Shown here: in pieces, positions 29,874 to 38,181 of the stretch | Numbering within the stretch: the first letter of the stretch is position 1 | Layout of the letters: every line of letters begins with the position of its first letter | Assembly (NCBI GenBank): GCA_041581055.1 | Contig: JBFGCT010000015.1 | Location: 1 to 38,397 of the forward strand | DNA from: JBFGCT01 sp041581055 | GTDB lineage: Bacteria; Actinomycetota; Acidimicrobiia; Acidimicrobiales; Ilumatobacteraceae | Length of the DNA stretch: 38,397 nucleotides | Reading direction: 5' to 3' | Position numbers and translations under genes: made by a program | The notes under the pieces: model-generated | The model's database searches: none | What the model saw: only the letters and a program-made list of their open reading frames with translations | What the model was told of the DNA's origin: nothing

Positions 29874-31565
29874 TCAGCCCAACGCGTCGACCGCGTGCGG
29901 CTTGATCGGCGGGGCGTGGGGGCCGGCCCTGACCGCCGGCGGGATCTGGTCCTCGCCGCCGAAGTACTCGGCGAGACGGCGCTCGGCGTCGTCGCCGAAC
30001 AGGATCTCGGCGACCTCGCGGAGCCCGGGCGACCGGCGGATGTCGTCGTCGTGGACGACCATGTCGATCTTCGACCGCCGCCGCATGAAGTCCTCCAGCT
30101 TGGTCACCATCTCGGAGTGCGCGGCCGAGTGCAGCTCGGCGCGCAGGTAGTCGGCCGAGCCCATGATGTCCTCGGCCATCGCCGGGTCCTCGCGGATCGC
30201 CTCGAGCATGCCGAAGGCTCGCCGGCCGTACCGCCGCCACAGTCGGTTCGACAGCGGCTCGACGCCGGGCTTGACCCGGAACTCGTCGAGCTTCATCAAC
30301 CGGGCCTGGCGGAAGAACTCGGCGCGCGTCGCCTTCGCCGGCTCGCCGTACCAGTTGTGCAGGTCCCGCTCCAGCGGGATGCCGAGCGCCTCGATCTCGT
30401 CGGCCACCTCCTCGCCGACGTTGAGGCAGTCGGTGAGCTTGCCCCCGAAGATCGTGACCACGCGGCGCCGGTGGTCGACCTCGACAGCGTGCTTGCGGCT
30501 CAGCTTGGTCCAGTCGACGTCGACCTGGTCGCCGCGGCCGCGCTCGACGACCAGCGGCCGGACACCGCACCGCTCGGCGATGACGTCCTGCCGGGTGAGC
30601 GGCCGCGCGAGGTCCATCCGGGCGTTGATCTGGCCGAGCAGGAACTCGATGTCGTCGTCGGTCACCGCGGTGTACGGCGAGTCGACGCGGGTGTCGGTCG
30701 TGCCGATCACCGATCGCCGGCCCATCGGGATCACGTAGAACAGCCGCTCGGTGTCGTCGAAGAACGCCAGCACCTTGTCGTGATGCCGCGTGGTGAGGCG
30801 CCGCACGACGAGATGGACGCCCTTGGAGTACACGATGCGGTGGTTGGTGCTCAGGCCCCACTCGTGGTTCAACTCGTCGACGAACGGCCCGGCGGCGTTG
30901 ACGATCGTCTTGGCGTTGGTCGTGAACTCCTCGCCGGTGTCGACGTCGCGCAAGTGAGCCACCCACCGGTCGGTGAGGCGTTCGGCCGAGACGAGCTCGA
31001 CGTAGTTCGCCGCCGCCGCGCCGGCCTCGATCGCCGACCGCACGAACGAGAAGACGAAGCGGCAGTCGTTGTCGATCAGGATGCCGTCGCGATACTCGAT
31101 GCCACCGCGCACGCGGGTCGTGTCGATCGCCGGCTCCTCGCGCTCGATCGTCTCGCGGCGCAGCACCCGCGGGTAGCGCGTGCCGAACTGCCCGATGACC
31201 CAGTAGCCGAGCGCGCCGAGGCCGGCGAACCACGGCGGGTATGGCCCCGACTCGTCGAGCGCGGCGTAGAACCCGATCTGCTCGATGTTGTCCGGGTACG
31301 CCTTCATCAGCCGGTTGCGCGAGCGGCAGAGCTTCCACACCAGGTAGAACTCGTAGTTCTCCAGGTACTTGAACCCGCCCCACACGAGGTTCGACGACGC
31401 CTGGCTGGTGAAGTGGGCGAAGTCGCCCCGGTCGATCAGCGCGACCGACGCCCCGCGGCCGGCGAGCGACGCGGCGGTCACCGCGCCGTTGATGCCGCCG
31501 CCGACGATCAGCGTGTCGAACAACCCGTCGCGCATCCGATCGATGTGGGTCTCCCGAAGCGCCAT
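29874..31565 (-). CDS. glpD: Glycerol-3-phosphate dehydrogenase (FAD-dependent)
   Basis: A 563-residue GlpD-type flavoprotein, the membrane-associated enzyme that oxidises glycerol-3-phosphate to dihydroxyacetone phosphate and feeds electrons to the quinone pool. The N-terminal FAD fold is LIVGGGINGAVTAASLAGRGASVALIDRGDFAHFTSQASSNLVWGG near residues 20-65, where the T SQASS block is diagnostic. IVNAAGPFVDEL near 240, VIPMGRRSVIGTTDTR near 290 and the VTIFGGKLT block near 390 follow the family order, and the last 120 residues form the C-terminal helical domain. Possible starts are ATG 31565, ATG 31574 and TTG 31601; 31565 is used because the family N-terminus begins close to it and a GACGAT hexamer sits 7 nt upstream. 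The MtfA gene follows. Confidence 0.87.
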   Translation of the reverse strand: MALRETHIDRMRDGLFDTLIVGGGINGAVTAASLAGRGASVALIDRGDFAHFTSQASSNLVWGGFKYLENYEFYLVWKLCRSRNRLMKAYPDNIEQIGFYAALDESGPYPPWFAGLGALGYWVIGQFGTRYPRVLRRETIEREEPAIDTTRVRGGIEYRDGILIDNDCRFVFSFVRSAIEAGAAAANYVELVSAERLTDRWVAHLRDVDTGEEFTTNAKTIVNAAGPFVDELNHEWGLSTNHRIVYSKGVHLVVRRLTTRHHDKVLAFFDDTERLFYVIPMGRRSVIGTTDTRVDSPYTAVTDDDIEFLLGQINARMDLARPLTRQDVIAERCGVRPLVVERGRGDQVDVDWTKLSRKHAVEVDHRRRVVTIFGGKLTDCLNVGEEVADEIEALGIPLERDLHNWYGEPAKATRAEFFRQARLMKLDEFRVKPGVEPLSNRLWRRYGRRAFGMLEAIREDPAMAEDIMGSADYLRAELHSAAHSEMVTKLEDFMRRRSKIDMVVHDDDIRRSPGLREVAEILFGDDAERRLAEYFGGEDQIPPAVRAGPHAPPIKPHAVDALG

Positions 31566-31638
31566 CGCCCCCATCGTCGCACCGAATCCGGCGACTCCCA
31601 ACGGCGGGGACGGCCGAAGTCGGATGGCGCGGCGTGGG

Positions 31639-32622
31639 TCAGGCCGACGTGACGACGAGCACGGAGATCACCGCGCTGGCGACGGCGACGGCGGCCGGGG
31701 CCGCGTACGTCGCCCACTTCGGGTACGCGCGGTAGGCGGGCGCGAGCATCACGAGCGCGCACAGGGCGCCGGCCGCCGCGCCGCCGAGGTGCCCGCCGAT
31801 CGAGATGCCGGGCACGGCGAAGGTGATGAACAGGTTCAGCAGCAAGACGGTGCCGATGCTCGTCGTGAACGGGTTGACGCCCTGCCGCCACAGCCCGACC
31901 GCGGAAGCGGCGAGCAGCCCGAACACCGCGCCCGACGCCCCGGCGGAGATGCCGCCGGAGTCGAGCAGGACGACGCCGAGCGACCCGCCGAGCAGCGACG
32001 CGAAGTACAGCAGCAGGTAGCGCACCCGGCCGAGCGGGCGCTCGAGCATCGGGCCGAGCACGAAGAGGAAGTACATGTTGAGCGCGATGTGCAGGATGCC
32101 GAAGTGCAAGAACCCCGACGTGACCAGCCGGTACCAGCCGTCGGGCTCGGTGACGAAGATCTCGCCGCCGCCCGACCAGGTGATGCGCTGGGCGAGGACG
32201 TCTTTGCTGAGGCCGAGCTCGAGGTGCGCGTCGGTCACGCCGCCCGAGAGGGCGCCGGTGTCGCGCGTCCAGAGCATGACGCCGACGAACACGGCGACGT
32301 TGACCGCGATCATCGCCATCGTCACCAGATGGTGCTGGCCGGCGCTCCAGAACTTGGCCCGGGTCTTGATGTCGGGCCTGGCCGCCTTCGCGCAGTCGAC
32401 GCAGTGGCTGCCGACCGACGCCTGGACGAGGCACGACGGGCACGCCGGTTTGCCGCACCTCGTGCAGCGCCGACCGGCGACCCGGTTGGTGTGGCGGTAG
32501 CACGTCATCGTCTCGCCGGGCGCCGAGGCCGGACGGCCGGCCGGCCGCGGGAGGCTCGACGGTCGCCCGCCGGGCGACTCGCGCGGTGACTGGCGCGGCG
32601 TGGGGGGCGGCGGCAACGGCAC
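31639..32622 (-). CDS. Rhomboid intramembrane serine protease with N-terminal zinc ribbon
   Basis: A 327-residue multi-pass protein. The first 38 residues are proline-rich and probably cytoplasmic. Then comes a B-box/zinc-ribbon-like module (about residues 40-78) with CYRH, CTRCGKPACPSC and HCVDC metal ligands. The rhomboid core has six hydrophobic helices with the catalytic Ser in GASGAVFGLL (about 222) and the partner His in GGHLGGAAAGAL (about 273), plus the WYRLVTSGFLHFGILHIALNM block of helix 2. It cleaves transmembrane substrates within the membrane. The GTG at 32622 is favoured because TACGCT lies 6 nt upstream (leaderless type); the ATG at 32508 immediately before the zinc ribbon is the alternative. 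Confidence 0.86.
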   Translation of the reverse strand: MPLPPPPTPRQSPRESPGGRPSSLPRPAGRPASAPGETMTCYRHTNRVAGRRCTRCGKPACPSCLVQASVGSHCVDCAKAARPDIKTRAKFWSAGQHHLVTMAMIAVNVAVFVGVMLWTRDTGALSGGVTDAHLELGLSKDVLAQRITWSGGGEIFVTEPDGWYRLVTSGFLHFGILHIALNMYFLFVLGPMLERPLGRVRYLLLYFASLLGGSLGVVLLDSGGISAGASGAVFGLLAASAVGLWRQGVNPFTTSIGTVLLLNLFITFAVPGISIGGHLGGAAAGALCALVMLAPAYRAYPKWATYAAPAAVAVASAVISVLVVTSA

Positions 32623-32628
32623 GCCGCC

Positions 32629-32634
32629 AGCGTA
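32629..32634 (-). promoter_or_regulatory. Candidate -10 element (TACGCT) for leaderless mRNA of the rhomboid protease
   Basis: TACGCT on the minus strand lies 6 nt upstream of the GTG at 32622 with no Shine-Dalgarno between. It supports the longer, proline-rich N-terminus. Confidence 0.4.
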
Positions 32635-32694
32635 TCGACCCGCGTCATCCCTCCCGGGCCGGGTCGGTGTGAACGATCCGCGAAGGCGCGGGCG

Positions 32695-33186
32695 TCAGGC
32701 GGCCTTGTCGGCGGCGGACATGACCATCTTGCGCCCGCCCCCGATCTTGACCCAGAAGGCGAACTGGGCGAACACCGCGTACCAGCGCCACGCGTGGCGC
32801 ATCGTCGGGCCGAACTGGAACACGTAGTTGGCGCGCCTCGTCCAGATCTCCTTGACCATGCCGTCCTCGACGCGATACCTGGCGAACCCTTCGCCGGAGG
32901 TCATCTGCTCGCCTTGGTACACCCCGTGCCACACCCCGGTCAACGTGAGCGTCCCGTCGTCGTTCTCGACGATGTCGTTGGGGGTGAAGGTCAGGTCGGC
33001 GACCCGGTTGCGCGAGTGGATGAAGTCGAGCCACGACTTCCACCCGTCGAAGCCCGAGAACCCGTACTTGTCCATGTGCATCTCGACGTCGGGGGCGATG
33101 ATCTGCACGCCGTCGGTCGTCGGTCGACGAGCGCCGAGTATGTCGGCCAGGAACGCGACGACGTCCTGTTTGGCGGTGGTGTCCAC
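32695..33186 (-). CDS. NTF2-like (SnoaL/ketosteroid-isomerase fold) protein
   Basis: A 163-residue protein with the alpha+beta barrel pattern of the NTF2 superfamily: an N-terminal helix (KQDVVAFLADILGARR), then IIAPDVEMHMDKYGFSGFDGWKSWLDFIHSRN, and strands with LTFTPNDIVENDDGTLTLTGVWHGVYQG and EGFARYRVEDGMVKEIWTRRANYVF. Such folds serve as isomerases, cyclases or binding proteins and often sit next to oxidoreductases acting on polyketide or steroid-like compounds. The C-terminal FAQFAFWVKIG is aromatic-rich. The GTG at 33186 is used because GAGGGG, which overlaps the upstream gene's stop, lies 9 nt before it; the earlier ATG at 33222 falls in that gene. Co-transcription with the flavoprotein upstream is likely. 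Confidence 0.7.
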   Translation of the reverse strand: MDTTAKQDVVAFLADILGARRPTTDGVQIIAPDVEMHMDKYGFSGFDGWKSWLDFIHSRNRVADLTFTPNDIVENDDGTLTLTGVWHGVYQGEQMTSGEGFARYRVEDGMVKEIWTRRANYVFQFGPTMRHAWRWYAVFAQFAFWVKIGGGRKMVMSAADKAA

Positions 33187-33199
33187 GATGCTGATCCCC

Positions 33200-34534
33200 T
33201 CAGTCCGGTGTTGCAGGGGCACCGTAGTCGGCGGCCGACGAGATCGGGCCCACGTGCACCTGGCAGAAGCCGCGGAGCGCGGCGCGGACCCGGACGACGT
33301 GGTACACGAGGAAGCCGACGATGGCCCGCCCGCGGTTCCCGCCGAATCGCGCCGAGTTGGCCATTCGCCGCACGTTGCCCTGGATGAACCGGTCGGAGAT
33401 CTGGATCAGCGTCCGAGGTGTCAACTCCGCCGGCCCGACGCGGGCGAACCAGTCGAACGCGTCGTGGATCGGCAGCACCCCGTCCATGTTGGACTGATAC
33501 GCGCGGCCCGCCGTCAGCGGGTCGGCGAGCGCGTGGGGCGCGATCTCGGCCGCGGCGAACGCGGTGCCGACGCCCGACCCCGACGTCCACCACACCTGGC
33601 AGTACGTCGGGCCGGCCAGCAACCAGTTCGCCCCGTACGCCCGCGCGTGGCGGTAGTACCCGAACGGGAACCCCATCACCTGCGCCCGCTCCGGGAACCA
33701 GTCGGCGAACGGGGTCCCGACCCGGCCGAACGCCGTCGCGGCGATCGCCAGCAACTCGTCGTCGCCGAGCACCGGTTCGTCGGCGTCCTGGCTGACGCCG
33801 ACCGAGACGTAGTCGCGCAGCGGGATGAGCCACGCCAGCGCGTCGCAGCCGTCGCGCGCCGCGCTCAGCCGCACCACCCGCGTCTGGTGCCGCCAGCGGT
33901 CACCGCCCGCCGCGGCGGACCCGTTCGCCCGATGGAAATGGGTGTAGACCACGCGTTGCATCGGGCCGATCGTCGACCGCTCGACGCCGGCCGCCCTGGC
34001 GATGACCCCGGCCTGGTTGGTGGCGTCGAACACGTAGGAGCAGTCCAGGTCGGTGCCGTCGGACAGGCCGATGCCGGTGACCGCGTCGGCGGCGGCGTCG
34101 AACCCGATCGTCGTGACCTTGGCGTCGATCTGCCGGCAGAGCGGGTGGGCGACGGTGTCCGCGTACAGCGCGGCGTCCGGCCCCAACCGGTCGACGTGGA
34201 GCAACGCGGTGGGCGGCTCGTGCCCGAGAAGCCGGAAGATCCGCCGGGCGACCCGGCTCCGGTCGAGGTCGAACGTGCAGTCGAGCTCGTAGTCGCCGTT
34301 GTAGCCCAGCGTGCTGTCCTTGGCGAAGTAGTGCTCGGCGTACTCGGGGAGCCACTCGGTGACCGCCAGCGTGCCCTCCAGGTTGAGCGACTCGCCGAGG
34401 CGCGGAAGGTCGTTGGGCGGCCCGCCGACGAGGACGTGACGCACGCCGGCGCGGGCCAGGGAGCGGCTCACGACCATGCCGGTGAGGCCCGAGCCGACGA
34501 TCACCGGCGGCGAGCCCACCCCGTGCTTCTGCAT
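33200..34534 (-). CDS. Halogenase-like FAD-dependent oxidoreductase
   Basis: A 444-residue flavoprotein. The Rossmann start is PPVIVGSGLTGMVVSRSLARAGV (residues 9-31), and a PRLGESLNLEGTL block near residue 45 resembles the GESLPP region of flavin-dependent halogenases and related enzymes. DALAWLIPLRDYVSVGV near 233 corresponds to the halogenase W.W.IP motif with the first Trp absent, so chlorination is doubtful. The final section (GAAFAAAEIAPHALADPL type) is the second FAD-binding block. LodB, which matures the LodA cofactor, belongs to the same structural group, making this a possible but unproven partner for the oxidase 4 kb away. GGAGG precedes the ATG. An NTF2-fold protein follows 13 nt after the stop. 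Confidence 0.75.
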   Translation of the reverse strand: MQKHGVGSPPVIVGSGLTGMVVSRSLARAGVRHVLVGGPPNDLPRLGESLNLEGTLAVTEWLPEYAEHYFAKDSTLGYNGDYELDCTFDLDRSRVARRIFRLLGHEPPTALLHVDRLGPDAALYADTVAHPLCRQIDAKVTTIGFDAAADAVTGIGLSDGTDLDCSYVFDATNQAGVIARAAGVERSTIGPMQRVVYTHFHRANGSAAAGGDRWRHQTRVVRLSAARDGCDALAWLIPLRDYVSVGVSQDADEPVLGDDELLAIAATAFGRVGTPFADWFPERAQVMGFPFGYYRHARAYGANWLLAGPTYCQVWWTSGSGVGTAFAAAEIAPHALADPLTAGRAYQSNMDGVLPIHDAFDWFARVGPAELTPRTLIQISDRFIQGNVRRMANSARFGGNRGRAIVGFLVYHVVRVRAALRGFCQVHVGPISSAADYGAPATPD

Positions 34535-34588
34535 TCGTTCCTCCGTCGCGCTCGGCCGTCATGTTCGGCGTCTTCCCGGTCGCGGACG

Positions 34589-34594
34589 ACATTA
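34589..34594 (-). promoter_or_regulatory. Possible -10 element (TAATGT) for the halogenase-like gene
   Basis: TAATGT on the minus strand is 54 nt upstream of the ATG at 34534 and is a good -10 in this GC-rich setting. No matching -35 was found at the expected position. Confidence 0.3.
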
Positions 34595-34643
34595 CGTGGT
34601 GGTGCGCCCGCGAGCGGTGCGGGATCGCGTCCGGGCGCGACGG

Positions 34644-36452
34644 TCAGTAGACGGTGCTGGCGATGAACTGGTCGGCGGGCGACGGCTCGCCGAGCAGGTT
34701 GCCTTGCACGAAGTCGCAACCGGCGGCGCGCAGCCGGCGCAGCTGCTCGATTCCGCTGACCCGCTCGGCGATCACGTGCATGTCGAGCGCGTGGGCGAGG
34801 AGCACGAGCGCCCGGACGAGCCGGGTGTCGGTCTCCGACGAGCCGGACGGCAGGGCGAACGCCCCGTCCAGCTTGAGCAGGTCGGCGCCGACGTCGGTCA
34901 GCAGCGACAGCGCGTTGGCCCCGGTGCCGAAGTTGTCGACGGCGATCCGGACACCGATCCGGCGGAGCGCCCTGACGCTGCGCTCCACGTTGACGTCGCG
35001 ATTGAGGAGCGCGTTCTCGCGCGCCTCGAGCACGAGTTGGACGGGCCGCATGCGGTGCTGGCGGAGTTGGGTCAGGACGAAGTTGACGAACGACGCGTTC
35101 GCCAGCTGCAGCCGCGACACGTTGACGTGCACCGCGAACTTGGTGTCGACGAGCTGCTGGTCGATCCACATCCGGGCGTCGCTCAGCGCGTGTTCGATCA
35201 CGTACTCGCCGAGCGTGACGATCGACCCCGACTCCTCCGCGATCGACACGAACGTCGCCGGGTCGATCCGGCCGAGCTTCGGATGGCTCCAGCGCACGAG
35301 CGCCTCGGCGCCGACCGCGTTCTGGGTCACCGACGAGAACACGGGCTGGTACTCGAGGCCGAGCGCGCGCCCGGCGATCGCGTGCGCCAGCGCGGCGGCC
35401 AGCTCGGTCCGCTCCCGGGCCGTCGAGCGCATCTGCGCCGTGAACAGCAGGCATCGCCCGCGTCCGGTGTGCTTGGCCTCGTACATCGCCGTGTCGGCGT
35501 TGCTGATCAGCATCGAGGCCGCGTCGTCGTCGGACAGCGTCAGCACGTCGAGGTCGGACAGCGCGATGCCGATGCTGACCGAGAACTCGAGGTCGAGGTC
35601 GCGGATCCGCAGGTGCCCGGTCAGCGCCCGCCGCATCCGCTCCGCGAGGTCGAGGGCGGTCACCGCGTCCGGCATCGCCTGGCACACGACGAGGAACTCG
35701 TCGCCGCCGATGCGGGCGACGCGGTCGTCGGGGCGCACCGCGTCGGCCAGCCGGCGGGCGGTCGACACGAGCAGTCGGTCGCCGATGTCGTGGCCCAACG
35801 CGTCGTTGACGTACTTGAGCCGGTCGAGGTCGATGAAGAACGCGGCGACGTGCCCGGACTGGCCGCGCTGGCCGCGGACCGACTCGGCGAGCACGTTCAT
35901 GATCTGGCGGCGGTTGGCGAGGCCGGTCAGCGGGTCGTGCGTCGCCCGATGCCGCAGCGCGGCGGCCTCGGTCCGCGAGGCGGTCACGTCGTGGGCCATG
36001 ACCGCCACGAACCCGCCGCCGGGCATGAGCGGGTCGTGGCGCACGGTCACGGTGGCGCGGAAGACGCAATGGTCGCCCGCCGGCGACGTGTGGTCGAAAT
36101 CGCCGTGCCAGGTGCCGCCGTCCGGGTCGTCGAACAGGTTCTGCGGGGCGTGGTCCAGAAGCGACCGGATCAGCGCGTGGGGCGCGGCGCCCGGGCGGAG
36201 GTCGTCGTCGTTGTCGGCGCCGATCAGCGCCATCCCCGCCGGCGTGATCGTGCGCTGCTCGCCGTCGAGGGTGAGGATGAGCACCGCCGACGAGTCGGCG
36301 GCCAGCAGCTCGCGGATCGCCGGCGGCAACTCGAACACCGTCGGGTCGTCGGGCGCGGGTGGCGGAGGTCCTGCCCGCTCGACGTTCGCGACGGCGACCG
36401 CGCTGGGGTCCGGCGCCGGAAGCTTCGTCGGGTTGTCATCGTCGAGACTCAC
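34644..36452 (-). CDS. GGDEF-EAL protein with PAS-like sensor; EAL part probably inactive
   Basis: A 602-residue cyclic-di-GMP protein. A proline-rich start and a PAS-like domain (about residues 40-165) lead to a GGDEF domain with HDPLTGLANR near 170, DLDRLKYVNDALGHDIGD near 205, and intact RIGGDEF (about 248-253) preceded five residues earlier by RPDD, the product-inhibition site. Diguanylate cyclase activity is expected. In the EAL domain, EALVRW, the VNVSR Asn, LVLEARE, and the Lys of LLKLD are kept, but DDFGTG has become DNFGTG (about 505-510) and AEGVE has become AERVS (about 561). Both changes hit residues needed for phosphodiesterase function. No signal peptide or membrane span is seen. 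AAGGA precedes the GTG start by 7 nt. Confidence 0.88.
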   Translation of the reverse strand: MSLDDDNPTKLPAPDPSAVAVANVERAGPPPPAPDDPTVFELPPAIRELLAADSSAVLILTLDGEQRTITPAGMALIGADNDDDLRPGAAPHALIRSLLDHAPQNLFDDPDGGTWHGDFDHTSPAGDHCVFRATVTVRHDPLMPGGGFVAVMAHDVTASRTEAAALRHRATHDPLTGLANRRQIMNVLAESVRGQRGQSGHVAAFFIDLDRLKYVNDALGHDIGDRLLVSTARRLADAVRPDDRVARIGGDEFLVVCQAMPDAVTALDLAERMRRALTGHLRIRDLDLEFSVSIGIALSDLDVLTLSDDDAASMLISNADTAMYEAKHTGRGRCLLFTAQMRSTARERTELAAALAHAIAGRALGLEYQPVFSSVTQNAVGAEALVRWSHPKLGRIDPATFVSIAEESGSIVTLGEYVIEHALSDARMWIDQQLVDTKFAVHVNVSRLQLANASFVNFVLTQLRQHRMRPVQLVLEARENALLNRDVNVERSVRALRRIGVRIAVDNFGTGANALSLLTDVGADLLKLDGAFALPSGSSETDTRLVRALVLLAHALDMHVIAERVSGIEQLRRLRAAGCDFVQGNLLGEPSPADQFIASTVY

Positions 36453-36492
36453 GACGGGGTCCTTGTCCGCGTTGATGTCGCTGCCCAGACAC

Positions 36493-37218
36493 TCAGCGAA
36501 CGGCGGTCCCGGTCAGGCTGGCGGCCCCGATCGCGACCACCTCGATGAAATCGAGCAGATTGGTTGCTGGAGTTCCATCGGCAAGTTCGCTCTGTTGGTT
36601 GAGCGCGTACACCGTCAGCCGGTACCGGTGGGGCTCGTCGCCGGGAGGCGGACACGGCCCCGAGTAGCCGGTCGAGCCGAACGAGTTGACGGCCTCGACG
36701 GCGCCGGTCGGGATGTCGGCCTCGAGCAACGACAGCTCGCTCGGGTCGACGCCCGCCACCACCCAGTGGACGAACGGGCCGTCGCCGTCGGTCGCCGACT
36801 CGTCGACCAGGGCGATCGCCAGCTCCGCCGTGCCCGCCGGCGGCGTCGTCCAGCTCACGGCGGGCGAAATGTCGTCGCCGTCACAGGTGTACCGCTGGTC
36901 GATCGCCGCCCCGTCCTGCCACGGGGCGAAGGCCTGGAACGCCGACGGCGCGTCCGCCGCGCGCTCCGTGGCGGGCGCGGCCGACAGGGGAACGGTGCCC
37001 ACGTCGCTCGTGTCCAGCGGGACCGAGAGCAGGGTCGCCGGCGGGGCCACAGTGGTCGTGAACTCCACGGCGGGGGGCTTGAGCGTCTTGCCGTCGCCCG
37101 TGTCGCACGAGGCCAGGACGGTCGCCGCGGCGATCGCCACGACCGCCGCCGCGGCCACCGGGTCGGCGGCCGAACGCCGGCGGCGGGGCGGCGCGGCGCG
37201 GTCGGGCGGGGCGGTCAT
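36493..37218 (-). CDS. PEBP (YbhB/YbcL, Raf-kinase-inhibitor-like) lipoprotein
   Basis: A 241-residue lipoprotein. The N-terminus is arginine-rich (PPRRRRSA), followed by the hydrophobic core PVAAAAVVAIAAATVLASC with lipobox LASC and Cys at about 38. After a Pro/Thr linker, the C-terminal 150 residues are a phosphatidylethanolamine-binding-protein domain: RYTCDGDDISPAVSW near 108, LAIALVDESATDGDGPFVHWVV near 130 (the D-D-P.. and HWV ligand-binding site), GYSGPCPPPGDEPHRYRLTVYAL near 185. Bacterial members have no settled function; binding of small anions or phospholipid heads is suggested by the family. TACGAT 8 nt upstream of the ATG suggests a leaderless transcript, opposite mca. Confidence 0.87.
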   Translation of the reverse strand: MTAPPDRAAPPRRRRSAADPVAAAAVVAIAAATVLASCDTGDGKTLKPPAVEFTTTVAPPATLLSVPLDTSDVGTVPLSAAPATERAADAPSAFQAFAPWQDGAAIDQRYTCDGDDISPAVSWTTPPAGTAELAIALVDESATDGDGPFVHWVVAGVDPSELSLLEADIPTGAVEAVNSFGSTGYSGPCPPPGDEPHRYRLTVYALNQQSELADGTPATNLLDFIEVVAIGAASLTGTAVR

Positions 37219-37226
37219 CGCAGCGG

Positions 37227-37262
37227 ATCGTAGGGCATCGCGCCGGTTGGCAGGGATAGCCT
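37227..37262. promoter_or_regulatory. Back-to-back leaderless-type promoters between the PEBP gene and mca
   Basis: On the minus strand TACGAT (37227-37232) lies 8 nt before the PEBP ATG; on the plus strand TAGCCT (37257-37262) lies 7 nt before the mca GTG. The whole intergenic gap is 51 bp, so the two promoters' upstream parts must overlap and the genes could be co-regulated or compete for polymerase. Confidence 0.45.
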
Positions 37263-37269
37263 CCCTTCG

Positions 37270-38181
37270 GTGTCCGAGAACCGGTTGACGCTGCTCACCG
37301 TGCACGCCCATCCCGACGACGAGGCCTCCAAGGGCGCCCCGACGCTGGCCAAGTACCACGCCCAGGGCGTGCACACGGTGCTCGTGTGCTGCACCGGCGG
37401 CGAGGAGGGCGACCTCCAGAACCCCTCGCTGCGCGCGGAGGGACAGCCGTTCCACGGGTTGACGCCCGAGGAGGAGAAGGCCAAGGTCGCCTCGATGCGC
37501 GCGGCCGAGCTGGCGGCGTCGGCGGCGGTCATCGGCTTCGACGAGGTCGTCATGCTGGGGTACCGCGACTCGGGGATGGCCGAGACCGAGCCGAACGAGC
37601 ACCCCGGCTGCTTCCACCAGGCCGACCTCGACGAGGCGACCGGGCGGCTGGTCGAGGTCATCCGCCGCGTCAAGCCGCAGGTGATCATCACCTACGGCGA
37701 CGACCAGAAGGGGTACCCGCACCCCGACCACCTGCGCGTCCACGACATCTCGGTGCTGGCGTTCGACCGCGCCGGCGACGCGGACTGGTACCCCGACCGC
37801 GGCGAGCCGTTCGCCCCGTCGAAGCTCTACTACTCGGTCTGGTCCAAGGCCCGCCTCCTCGCCGTCCACGAGGCGATGCTGCGGCTCACCGGCGAGTCGC
37901 CGTTCGACCAGGAGTGGCTCGACCGGCCGGGCCAGGACCACCGCATCACGACCAGGATCGACGTGTCCGATTTCATGTGGGCCCGCTCCGGGGCGCTCCG
38001 CGCCCACGCCACGCAGGTCGACCCGAGCGCCGGCTGGTGGTTCGGCCTCGACGACGACCAGCTTGCCGAGATCTACCCGTGGGAGGACTGGATCCTCGCC
38101 CGCTCGATCTGCGGGCCGATCCCCGACGAGGACGGCGAGGTCGACCTCTTCGACGGCGTGCGCGCGGGTGGTGCGTCGTGA
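37270..38181 (+). CDS. mca: Mycothiol S-conjugate amidase
   Basis: A 303-residue LmbE/PIG-L-family zinc amidase matching Mca, which cleaves mycothiol-toxin conjugates to release mercapturic acids for export. Zinc ligands are His-Pro-Asp-Asp in LTVHAHPDDEASKG (residues 11-22) and the distal HPDHLRV near 156. The diagnostic Mca surroundings are CCTGGEEGDLQNPSL near 41, LGYRDSGM near 96, and the C-terminal HATQVDPSAGWWFGLDDDQLAEIYPWEDW. MshB relatives have a different tail, so mca is preferred over mshB. The GTG start has a TAGCCT box 7 nt upstream and no Shine-Dalgarno. Its stop overlaps the next start by 4 nt (GTGA). Presence implies that this organism makes mycothiol. Confidence 0.92.
   Translation: MSENRLTLLTVHAHPDDEASKGAPTLAKYHAQGVHTVLVCCTGGEEGDLQNPSLRAEGQPFHGLTPEEEKAKVASMRAAELAASAAVIGFDEVVMLGYRDSGMAETEPNEHPGCFHQADLDEATGRLVEVIRRVKPQVIITYGDDQKGYPHPDHLRVHDISVLAFDRAGDADWYPDRGEPFAPSKLYYSVWSKARLLAVHEAMLRLTGESPFDQEWLDRPGQDHRITTRIDVSDFMWARSGALRAHATQVDPSAGWWFGLDDDQLAEIYPWEDWILARSICGPIPDEDGEVDLFDGVRAGGAS

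Noticed and set aside
29895..31652. A plus-strand open frame of 585 codons
   Set aside because: It is the complement of glpD; the composition is typical of a shadow frame.
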